Source of the DNA: an uncultured Sulfurovum sp.
Lineage (GTDB): Bacteria; Campylobacterota; Campylobacteria; Campylobacterales; Sulfurovaceae
Length of the DNA: 5,713 bases
Direction of reading: 5' to 3'
Assembly (NCBI GenBank): GCA_902727905.1
Contig: CACVAR010000195.1
Span: 1-5,713, forward strand
This document shows positions 1 to 5,713 of this stretch, one piece after another (position 1 is the first letter of the stretch; every line of letters begins with the position of its first letter). Both the position numbers and the translations under genes were made by a program. Below the pieces are notes generated by a model. The model was not told the DNA's origin. It worked only from the letters and a program-made list of their open reading frames with translations, and ran no database searches.

Positions 1-186
1 AGAAACAAAGACTTCGCAAACGCTTATGGTGTTCTTTTAGCAGATGGTCCTTTAGCTGGTGTAACAGCTAGAGTTATTTTTGTAGTTGGAAAAGATGGAA
101 AAATTGCTTATAAGCAAACTGTTCCAGAAATTACAGAAGAGCCAAACTACGAAGAAGCACTTGCTGCTGCTAAAGCTGCTTGTTAA
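1..186 (+). CDS. tpx: Thiol peroxidase (Tpx), C-terminal part, 5' end outside window
   Basis: The window opens inside a reading frame (frame 1) that gives 61 residues before TAA at 184-186. The residues align well with the end of Tpx-family atypical 2-Cys peroxiredoxins: an AYGV segment, then ADGPL.G, a TAR motif followed by a hydrophobic strand (VIFVV), a GKDGKI turn, EIT.EPNYE and a final AL..AK helix. E. coli Tpx shows the same order (QAYGV, ADGPLKG, AARAVVVID, EITTEPDYEAAL). The arginine at 70-72 corresponds to the conserved Arg near the peroxidatic site. Tpx reduces hydrogen peroxide and alkyl hydroperoxides using thioredoxin. The peroxidatic and resolving cysteines lie upstream of the window, so catalytic competence cannot be judged here. 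The protein ends in a cysteine as its very last residue, which is not a usual feature of the E. coli enzyme. The gene is followed within 10 bases by a terminator, so it is not co-transcribed with the next gene. Confidence 0.93.
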   Translation, partial: RNKDFANAYGVLLADGPLAGVTARVIFVVGKDGKIAYKQTVPEITEEPNYEEALAAAKAAC

Positions 187-192
187 TCATCT

Positions 193-226
193 TTTCTCAC
201 CTTTTTAGGTGAGAAACCCTTTTTTT
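193..226 (+). terminator. Intrinsic terminator after tpx
   Basis: A perfect 9-bp inverted repeat (193-201 with 208-216, arms TTTCTCACC and GGTGAGAAA) encloses a 6-base loop. It is followed by CCC and a run of seven T (220-226). It starts 6 bases after the tpx stop codon, the classic position for a Rho-independent terminator. The stem is also flanked by A/T pairs at its base, so a weaker reverse-strand function is possible, but no convergent gene lies here. Confidence 0.92.
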
Positions 227-260
227 ACTTCATACTCTAAGTACTTACTTACTCTATAAC

Positions 261-273
261 TTTTCGCTATAAT
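261..273 (+). promoter_or_regulatory. Sigma-70 type promoter (-10) for the three-gene operon
   Basis: TTTTCGCTATAAT contains a perfect -10 hexamer (TATAAT, 268-273) preceded by a G and a T-run. This is the arrangement known for housekeeping promoters of Campylobacter and Helicobacter, where the -35 box is poorly conserved. The best -35 candidate at the 17-base spacing is TTACTT (245-250), which matches TTGACA at only two positions. Only seven bases separate the -10 from the ATG at 281, so the expected transcription start falls at or next to the start codon, which suggests a leaderless mRNA. Confidence 0.72.
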
Positions 274-280
274 ACTTCCA

Positions 281-652
281 ATGAGATACACAGAAAAACA
301 AATTGAAAAATATCAACGTCAACGTTATATTACTTTTTTAGAGAAAGTAACCAAAAATTTATTTAAAATGTTTCGTGATGAAGAGACCACTCAAGAGCAA
401 TTTCTAAAAAAGTTTAAAGAGCTAAAGAAAAAACTTAATGAGCAAGTTGAAATTCAACTAAATTCAGAGTATCACCATCAAATGAAAACCTACATCGACC
501 GACTTAGCCTAGAAGTAGAACAAGAGTTTATTTTAGATGATATTCGTGAAGCAAACATGACACTCCTCAACCGACTTCAAAAACTCAAAAATGGTACTTC
601 TTACAAAAAAGACAAACATAAAAACAAAAGTAAAAATCAAGACTGGGGTTAA
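281..652 (+). CDS. Small charged helical protein of unknown function (123 aa)
   Basis: I do not recognise this family. The protein is strongly charged (rich in K, E, Q and R) and has no signal peptide or membrane segment, so it is probably cytoplasmic. Residues about 1-105 are predicted almost wholly helical, with heptad-like spacing in the stretch around FLKKFKELKKKL, suggesting a coiled coil or helical bundle. The C-terminal tail (about 106-123) is lysine/asparagine-rich and likely disordered. The ATG at 281 has no Shine-Dalgarno sequence and sits seven bases after a perfect -10 box, so either translation is leaderless or the true start is internal; the next in-frame ATG, at codon 30 (368-370), also lacks a good ribosome site. 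It is the first gene of a tight operon: its TAA is one base from the next ATG. It has no sequence hint of a partner role with the envelope proteins that follow. Real-gene status rests on its length, the promoter and the operon fit. Confidence 0.75.
   Translation: MRYTEKQIEKYQRQRYITFLEKVTKNLFKMFRDEETTQEQFLKKFKELKKKLNEQVEIQLNSEYHHQMKTYIDRLSLEVEQEFILDDIREANMTLLNRLQKLKNGTSYKKDKHKNKSKNQDWG
645..648 (+). promoter_or_regulatory. Ribosome binding site fixing the lipoprotein start at 654
   Basis: A GGGG run sits five bases before the ATG at 654, within the last codons of the upstream gene. It supports the start at 654 over the in-frame ATG at 591, which would lie deep inside the upstream gene and put a lysine-rich stretch of 21 residues in front of the signal peptide. 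Confidence 0.6.
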
Positions 653-653
653 T

Positions 654-2828
654 ATGAGATTTTTTTTTCTAAGTATTCTACTAATTAATATTTTTGCAAC
701 AAAGCTATCTGCCTGTGCTGGAACATGGCGAGAGATGTACATTAAAGATGAATATTACAACTTTACTGATCCAGATATGGTACATCTTCCACGAGACAAT
801 CCTCTTTATAAACTTTCAGGTGCATATGCTGCTCATGATGCACGATTCAAATACTTTGCCAAACAGAAAAAAGAAGCCAACATTAAAGCATGGCAGAGCT
901 ATTTTCAAGATGCCCTTAGCCTTAAAAATATTGAATCACTCTTTTACAAAAAAAACTCCATAAAACACAGTGCAAAATACTATAAAAACAGTACAGAGTT
1001 TCCACAGTTTGGAAAGTACATTAACTTCTTACATTTACAAAATAAGTTTGCTCAAAGTCTTGAAGTCAATAATAGACAAGAGATTATACAAAAAGGATTA
1101 ACACTTTTTAATCAAGAACATGAACCTTTTCTGAAAGAACGTTATCTCTATTTACTGATGCGACTCTATCATCATAATGGGCAATATCATGAACTTTTAG
1201 ACATTCATGCTAACAATGCGCTCATTGTCAATCCTCAAAGTATTGTCAAAGAGTGGATAGATGCCTTAAGAGCTGGAACCTACCAACAGCTTAAACAAAG
1301 AACAAAAGCCAACCAACTTTATGCCAAAATCTTTGCAACACACAAAACAAATGCTCATTATGGTTTTTATGATTTTAAAATTAACAATGATGAAGAGTGG
1401 CAATCCCTCTTAAATAGCACAACAGACAAAGAGACCCAAGCCCTATACTACTTCTTGCGTGCCATGCAATGGGAAAATGAACCCCTACATGAACTAGAAA
1501 ACATTGTTGCTTTAGCACCAGATTCTATTTGGCTGGAACGCCTCACTTACATGATAATGCAAAAATTACAAAACAAGCGCTATAGTATTATGGTACATGC
1601 AGGCAAAAAAAATAAATACTTTAAAGCGAAAGTTAAAAGTTATAAATTACAAAAAAAACTTTTTTTAGAAATACTAAGTAAACTTGAAAAACAAACTTTT
1701 TTTACACTCTATTCAAAACTCTATCTCAATGTATTAGAGTACAACTCCCTGAAACGTAAAGAAGTTGTTAAACTACGCACCCTAGCTAACAATAAACAAG
1801 CACCTTTTGTTGACTTACTAACCTATATTTACGGTGTACATCAACTCTCTTGTAATTCGCACCAAGAACAATATGCACTCTATCAACAACTTAAACCTTT
1901 ACTTCCAAAATTTTCAGCCATTAAACAAAAATCTATTTTAAGATATACAGTCCTCCAAATTTCGACACTGGATGGAGACAATACCATTGAAAAAAAACTT
2001 AACAAACTCTTTGCCCAAAATAACAATTACCGATCTACCATCCTAACTGCGCTTAACTATGTTGACGCTAGAAAGTTTCAAACTTATGTTGAAAAAGAAA
2101 AGCGTTCTTTCTTTGAAGAACAAGTGTTTAAAAAAACCATGAGTAAGCTAGAGAAAAGAGATGTAGCGAAAATTTTGGCAACACTATACCTACAGAAAAA
2201 TGACTTTAAACAAGCACAGTTCTATTTAAGACAAATCCCTCAGAAAAATGTTCATACCCCTTATAATCCATTTAATGTGAGTATAAGCTCTTCTAACAGA
2301 ACCATTTCAAAAAAATCTTACTCACAAAAGAAATTTGTTGAAACCATGTTACGTATTAAGCGTGCTTTAGAAAAAGATCCTACTTCAGCTATGGATCATT
2401 TTCTTTATGCAAATGGACTCTTCAACAAAAGCTGGTTTGGAAACTTCCCCATGTCTTCCGTGCTTTATCGTAGTACCTATCTAACAAAAGATGAAAGGCT
2501 TCCTAAAACAGCTGACTTACTCCTTGCCAAAAAGCAATATGAATTAGCACTAAAATATGCTGAGGGTGACTCATTTAAAGCTAAAATAGCGTATCAACTT
2601 TTAAAAATAGAGTTTAATCTTGCTATCTCTGACACAGAAAAATATGGAGACAACATCTGGAACATGCCACGTTTTGGTGGATGGAATAAGGGTACCAAAA
2701 ATGTCATACACCTTTTAAAAGCATCAGAAGATTTTACAGAAGGTATTAGAGATTTTAAAGATGACTATGGACATACTAAATATGCCCAAGATATTATAAA
2801 ACAATGTATAACTTTCAAATACTTTTAA
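654..2828 (+). CDS. Predicted lipoprotein with TPR-like helical repeats (724 aa)
   Basis: The chosen start (ATG 654) gives a short positive N-terminus, a hydrophobic core (FFFLSILLINIF) and a lipobox LSAC ending at Cys21, so signal peptidase II processing and lipidation are expected. The residue after the Cys is Ala, compatible with outer-membrane delivery. The mature part has an N-terminal region with aromatic and acidic residues (to about residue 70). It is followed by some 600 residues of antiparallel helices resembling degenerate TPR/SEL-type repeats (for example around LKERYLYLLMRLYHHNGQY and LYLQKNDFKQAQFYL). Near residues 576-600 there is an ANGLFNKSWFGN segment that resembles a motif I associate with TPR-type lipoproteins of Bacteroidetes; this is from memory, not a search. 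The C-terminal part (about 625-660) has a clear repeat helix pair (YELALKYA...AKIAYQLLKIEF). I do not recognise a named family. The start is one base after the upstream stop and the stop is one base before the next start. A likely role is a scaffold or protein-binding envelope lipoprotein acting with the downstream gene. Confidence 0.85.
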   Translation: MRFFFLSILLINIFATKLSACAGTWREMYIKDEYYNFTDPDMVHLPRDNPLYKLSGAYAAHDARFKYFAKQKKEANIKAWQSYFQDALSLKNIESLFYKKNSIKHSAKYYKNSTEFPQFGKYINFLHLQNKFAQSLEVNNRQEIIQKGLTLFNQEHEPFLKERYLYLLMRLYHHNGQYHELLDIHANNALIVNPQSIVKEWIDALRAGTYQQLKQRTKANQLYAKIFATHKTNAHYGFYDFKINNDEEWQSLLNSTTDKETQALYYFLRAMQWENEPLHELENIVALAPDSIWLERLTYMIMQKLQNKRYSIMVHAGKKNKYFKAKVKSYKLQKKLFLEILSKLEKQTFFTLYSKLYLNVLEYNSLKRKEVVKLRTLANNKQAPFVDLLTYIYGVHQLSCNSHQEQYALYQQLKPLLPKFSAIKQKSILRYTVLQISTLDGDNTIEKKLNKLFAQNNNYRSTILTALNYVDARKFQTYVEKEKRSFFEEQVFKKTMSKLEKRDVAKILATLYLQKNDFKQAQFYLRQIPQKNVHTPYNPFNVSISSSNRTISKKSYSQKKFVETMLRIKRALEKDPTSAMDHFLYANGLFNKSWFGNFPMSSVLYRSTYLTKDERLPKTADLLLAKKQYELALKYAEGDSFKAKIAYQLLKIEFNLAISDTEKYGDNIWNMPRFGGWNKGTKNVIHLLKASEDFTEGIRDFKDDYGHTKYAQDIIKQCITFKYF
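660..668 (+). repeat. T9 homopolymer in the lipoprotein signal peptide
   Basis: Nine T directly follow ATGAGA and encode three Phe of the signal peptide. T8 would give a TAA at codon 6 and T10 a TAA at codon 12, so any one-base slippage truncates the protein near its start. Homopolymers of seven or eight A or T are common in this window, so slippage may be incidental. Confidence 0.5.
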
Positions 2829-2829
2829 A

Positions 2830-3777
2830 ATGCAAAAACTACTTGCTCTCTTAGCTATTCTAATAATAGCCATAACTTTAAACCTTTATCTAAAAAAAGT
2901 AAGTACCCAATATGCATTTTACCATTGGAAACAAAGTTACACCAATTCAGAAAATACAGAACCAAAATACATAAAAGTTATGGATATAGCCTATGAGAAT
3001 GAAGTAAAAATCCATTTCACCCAATTTATCAACAAAGCAAAAAAGAAAATAGTTCCTGTCATCTATATTGATAATCCAGTTTTTAAACATGAAAATGCTG
3101 AAGCATTTGCTAAAAAAATTTTTACGCTTCTAAAACAAAAAAGCAAAAATTCTTTTAATTATAATGAAGTTCAAATAGACTGTGACTGGACAGAGAGTAC
3201 AAAGAAACCTTACTTTTCTTTTCTAAAGACATTTAAAAAACTTTCTCAAATAACGCTTTCCACCACCATAAGACTCCATCAAATAAAATACCATAAAAGA
3301 ACTGGTGTTCCCCCCGTAGATAAAGGGGTTCTAATGTATTACAACATGTCTGACTTCAAAGATTTAGAGACTAAAAACTACATTTTAGACTTAGAGTTAG
3401 CAAAAAAATATCACTACAATTTTGATAGCTATCTTTTAAAATTAGACCTCGCCCTACCTCTTTATGCTCAAGCAAATATTATCCGTTTGGGAGAAGTTGT
3501 CAGAATTATCGAGGGTATACGAAAAAAAGATTTAAACATGTACTTTCATGCTTTAAAAAACAACCATTATGAAATTACTAAAACTCACTATTTTCATAAA
3601 AGATTACTTTATAAAGGTGATGTATTACGTATCGATGAAGTAAGTATAGAAGATTTACAACAAGCAATTAATAATCTTAAAACAGTTATGAAACAACCTG
3701 AAGAAATTATTTTTTATCGTTGGGGGAATAGAGGGTTTTATGGAGAAGAGCATTTAAAAGAAGTAGCCAAGTGGTAA
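2830..3777 (+). CDS. Membrane-anchored protein, possible TIM-barrel/glycoside-hydrolase-like domain (315 aa)
   Basis: Residues 2-22 form one hydrophobic segment (LLALLAILIIAITLNLYL) after a single lysine, best read as an uncleaved signal anchor with the rest outside the inner membrane; no lipobox is present. The soluble part alternates short hydrophobic strands and helices in a barrel-like rhythm: VPVIYIDN (75-82), EVQIDCDWT (113-121), LSTTIRLHQIKY (143-154), GVLMYYNMSD (166-175), LDLALPLYA (205-213) and EIIFYRWGN (292-300). D117 and D119 at the end of a strand, plus the conserved-looking RLHQ, TGVPP (158-162) and YYNM pieces, resemble sugar-acting TIM barrels such as GH18-like or DUF3142-like proteins. 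That is a fold guess, not an identification. No Shine-Dalgarno is visible; the ATG is one base after the lipoprotein stop (TAA-A-ATG), pointing to translational coupling and joint function with it. No terminator directly follows the stop. Confidence 0.82.
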   Translation: MQKLLALLAILIIAITLNLYLKKVSTQYAFYHWKQSYTNSENTEPKYIKVMDIAYENEVKIHFTQFINKAKKKIVPVIYIDNPVFKHENAEAFAKKIFTLLKQKSKNSFNYNEVQIDCDWTESTKKPYFSFLKTFKKLSQITLSTTIRLHQIKYHKRTGVPPVDKGVLMYYNMSDFKDLETKNYILDLELAKKYHYNFDSYLLKLDLALPLYAQANIIRLGEVVRIIEGIRKKDLNMYFHALKNNHYEITKTHYFHKRLLYKGDVLRIDEVSIEDLQQAINNLKTVMKQPEEIIFYRWGNRGFYGEEHLKEVAKW

Positions 3778-3940
3778 GTAGCTAATAAGAATTAAAGACT
3801 AAGAAAAGTGGTCATACATCTCAATATAATGCTTCCACACTTTTTACAACTTGGTCTATGTCTCATATAATCATTATACTCTGATTCTCTTATCAACTAC
3901 TTTTAGATGCATGACCTATAAAACTAAGTTTAGCTCTCAT
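3778..3940. other. Convergent intergenic gap without a clear terminator
   Basis: This 163-base stretch separates the end of the + operon from the end of the - strand gene. The only inverted repeat I find is 7 bp (AAAAGTG 3804-3810 with CACTTTT 3838-3844) around a 27-base loop, too weak to call a terminator. A 24-codon - strand ORF (3866 down to 3792) reads MRHRPSCKKCGS at its start, with a TATAAT at 3878-3873 just upstream of its ATG. It may be chance or a gene remnant. Nothing else is supported here. Confidence 0.5.
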
Positions 3941-5605
3941 TTATAATAAAGTCCGTTTTCTTTTAAAGCGTCCATCAATTATTGTTAGATTTCCTGTATG
4001 ATTAAAGGTATGTGTTCTTAAGATTTTTTTGTTCCAGTTTGGTTCGATAGAACTAAATTTAACTTCAGCATACTCTTTTTCATTTAGGGTAACTATTTCA
4101 TTCATTGTCATTCCATAACCATATTTACTAGTAGAGTTTTGTGAAGGTCTAATGATTTTGTCTTTATGCATAAAAATATTTCCAGCAGGGCGTGATTTTG
4201 TTACATCTGATATAATAGGGTTCATTGGGTGTGCTACCCATTCTGTTGTTTCTAATTTATCAGCGTAAAAGAGATATAGCTCATCATTTAATGATGCTTC
4301 TGGATGTTCTATCATGTTACAAAATAACCACCATTTATCATTGTAAAAGAATAAGGTGCTATCTACAGCAGTAACCTCTTCCATAAGATTCATTTTAAAT
4401 TCCCATTCATATGGAAAATTTATACATTCATAAAGTTCAATAGTTTTGTTTTTATTACTTTCTGGAATCATAAAGTATTTATCAGCTAGTTCTATTATAT
4501 GTGGGTATGAAAGATGATACGGTTTATCTATTATTGTTACAGGAGGTTTATATTCTCCTTTTGAGTTCATTTCTATAACAGAAATATGACCTTTTTCTGT
4601 TGAGTAAAGAGCTTCCTCAATAAATATATAGTAAGTTTCATCTCTCTTCACTATAAAAGGATCAGCATAAAATCTATCTTTTGGGGGAATGATTTTTTTA
4701 AACCTCCAAAATGAAGTTGAGAGACCATTTTCTAAACTAAAAAGTAAAATCCATTGTTCTAGGAATATCTTAATATAGATTTTTTTATACAACATTTTTA
4801 GAATATTATGTAAAAAAAGTATGGACATTTTTATATTACAAAAGTTGTCTTTACTATATAGTCTGTTTGAATAAAAGGTTGGGTATCTATTTTCATAATC
4901 AACTTTTTTGAAAAAAGCATCCTCTCCAATATTATAAAGTTCTTCTATTTTTCGTGGTAAGAATGATAATGATTTCCAATAGTAATTATGTTTATTTCTA
5001 TTGATAGAAAATTCATCTGTTTTAGAAGATGATTTGTATAAGATTTTTCCTGCATCTAAATCTTCTGTTAAAATTTGTAAAATGGAACCTGTTGTACCAA
5101 TACCTTCTATTACTTCCCAAAAACCTGCAGGACCACCACGATTTATACTGTTGTCTCCATGATGATACGACCACACACCATATTTTGAGGATTTTAAAAT
5201 TTCGCCCCTTAGGATTCCAAATCCAAATCTAATTAAGATATCTAAGTCATGACTTTTAATATCATCAATATCCTTTTTTTTGAATTTATCGGAGAATTTT
5301 GTTGATACAGGTTCTACTTTTATTTCTGTTATTTTTTTAAGTAAGTTTTTACTATCTTTTAGTTCAGATGGGGAATTCTTTAATTTGAAAATTTGTTTAT
5401 CAAGTTTAATATAAAGAAGATATACAAAATGTTTCCAATGATTTTTTATTTTTTTCAATAATTTTTTATTGTTTCTTGTATCATTTTTAATAATTAGTTT
5501 AATATCTGAATGATGAGAATTCATTAGTTTCCTAATAATTATATATTCCCATATAGGAAGATTATATGTGTTGATTAATAAACCTATTTTTATTTTTTTT
5601 TTCAT
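3941..5605 (-). CDS. Two-domain formyltransferase-like / GINT1-like beta-propeller protein (554 aa)
   Basis: The N-terminal half (about 1-250) looks like a formyltransferase domain: a Rossmann-type opening strand (KIKIGLLI), then DILIRFGFGIL (122-132), a catalytic-loop region GVWSYHHGDN (143-152), NRGGPAGFWE, a TTGSILQILTEDLDAGKIL stretch and a C-terminal helical part. By alignment with GART/Fmt-type enzymes (N.HPSLLP..RG and LD.G), His148 and Asp184 are kept but the usual Asn is Ser146. The C-terminal half (about 300-554) matches the GH43-like beta-propeller also found at the N-terminus of plant GINT1: FYADPF (312-317, Asp315 in the GH43 base position), YPHI (367-370), MIPES (379-383), VDST (414-417), WWLF, SRPAG (471-475) and IRPSQ (485-489). 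Such fusions are expected in surface polysaccharide or glycan loci; modification of an amino-sugar is a plausible but unproven role. The start has a weak site (AGG, five bases upstream). The gene is very AT-rich with few C-ending codons, unlike the operon, which fits horizontal acquisition. Confidence 0.85.
   Translation of the reverse strand: MKKKIKIGLLINTYNLPIWEYIIIRKLMNSHHSDIKLIIKNDTRNNKKLLKKIKNHWKHFVYLLYIKLDKQIFKLKNSPSELKDSKNLLKKITEIKVEPVSTKFSDKFKKKDIDDIKSHDLDILIRFGFGILRGEILKSSKYGVWSYHHGDNSINRGGPAGFWEVIEGIGTTGSILQILTEDLDAGKILYKSSSKTDEFSINRNKHNYYWKSLSFLPRKIEELYNIGEDAFFKKVDYENRYPTFYSNRLYSKDNFCNIKMSILFLHNILKMLYKKIYIKIFLEQWILLFSLENGLSTSFWRFKKIIPPKDRFYADPFIVKRDETYYIFIEEALYSTEKGHISVIEMNSKGEYKPPVTIIDKPYHLSYPHIIELADKYFMIPESNKNKTIELYECINFPYEWEFKMNLMEEVTAVDSTLFFYNDKWWLFCNMIEHPEASLNDELYLFYADKLETTEWVAHPMNPIISDVTKSRPAGNIFMHKDKIIRPSQNSTSKYGYGMTMNEIVTLNEKEYAEVKFSSIEPNWNKKILRTHTFNHTGNLTIIDGRFKRKRTLL
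5593..5602 (-). repeat. A10 tract immediately after the start codon
   Basis: On the coding strand, ATG is followed by ten A and then TA, encoding MKKKI. It is the longest homopolymer I see in the window. With nine A the fifth codon becomes TAA; with eleven A the frame reaches TAA at codon 15. A one-base length change in either direction therefore switches the gene off, which is the layout of a contingency (phase-variable) locus. Confidence 0.6.
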
Positions 5606-5713
5606 ATATGCCTAGTTTTTTAGAAGTTATTTATATTAAAAAATATTATCTAAATAATTATTAATACAAAACTATAATACATATAAAAAAGTATTTTTTA
5701 ATGTAAATAATTA
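5606..5713 (-). promoter_or_regulatory. AT-rich upstream region of the formyltransferase-like gene, candidate -10
   Basis: This stretch is almost entirely A and T. On the - strand it contains a weak ribosome site (AGG, 5613-5611). The best -10 candidate is GATAAT at 5650-5645, preceded by TTTA, which would give a leader of about 33 bases; a second option is TATAGT at 5676-5671. In DNA this AT-rich such hexamers arise by chance, so the exact promoter is unsure. No coding region is visible up to the window edge. Confidence 0.3.

Noticed and set aside
242..253. Short ACTT tandem repeat upstream of the operon promoter
   Set aside because: Only about two and a half copies of a 4-base unit in AT-rich DNA; not enough to call a repeat or operator.
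591..653. Longer N-terminus for the lipoprotein starting at ATG 591
   Set aside because: It would add 21 mostly lysine/threonine residues before a clean signal peptide and lipobox and overlap the upstream gene by 62 bases. The ATG at 654 has a GGGG ribosome site and fits the signal peptide.
533..742. 69-codon - strand frame opposite the operon
   Set aside because: It is antisense to the gene junction; its hydrophobic Phe/Val content arises from reading lysine-rich coding DNA backwards.
694..963. 89-codon + strand frame within the lipoprotein gene
   Set aside because: It lies in another frame of a well-supported gene and has no recognisable protein features.
3804..3844. Inverted repeat as a bidirectional terminator
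   Set aside because: The stem is only 7 bp, mostly A/T, with a 27-base loop; stability would be poor despite the nearby T-run.
5029..5232. 67-codon + strand frame opposite the formyltransferase-like gene
   Set aside because: It is antisense to conserved catalytic-loop sequence and its His/Leu runs are mirror products of that coding sequence.
5673..5678. + strand TATAAT near the right edge
   Set aside because: The surrounding DNA is almost pure A/T, there is no -35 or downstream + strand gene within the window, so chance is likely.

Overview
The window is AT-rich and reads like a member of the Campylobacterota (Sulfurimonas, Sulfurovum or Arcobacter type; genus not resolvable). The evidence is the lysine- and asparagine-rich proteins, the A/T homopolymers, a promoter with a T-run followed by GCTATAAT and no clear -35 box, and a Tpx-type thiol peroxidase. 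This assignment is inference.

Left edge (1-226): the 3' end of a thiol peroxidase gene (tpx), closed by a strong intrinsic terminator. A separate transcription unit then begins.

Centre (about 245-3777, + strand): a tight three-gene operon behind a good promoter. The genes are (1) a 123-aa charged helical protein of unknown function whose mRNA may be leaderless; (2) a 724-aa predicted lipoprotein made of TPR-like helical repeats; and (3) a 315-aa membrane-anchored protein with features suggesting a TIM-barrel or glycoside-hydrolase-like fold. Each pair is separated by a single base, so translation is probably coupled. The last two look like a secreted or envelope pair: a large helical scaffold lipoprotein plus a tethered possible carbohydrate-active domain. 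No function is established for them, and this is the best candidate here for an undescribed system.

Gap 3778-3940: convergent intergenic region with no convincing terminator and one dubious 24-codon ORF carrying a CxxCG motif.

Right part (3941-5605, - strand): one 554-aa two-domain enzyme, an N-terminal formyltransferase-like domain fused to a C-terminal five-bladed-propeller-like (GH43/GINT1-like) domain. Such proteins are expected in surface-polysaccharide loci. Its base composition differs from the operon, and it carries an A10 tract directly after the start codon where a one-base change in either direction would abolish translation. The remaining 108 bases are very AT-rich upstream DNA.
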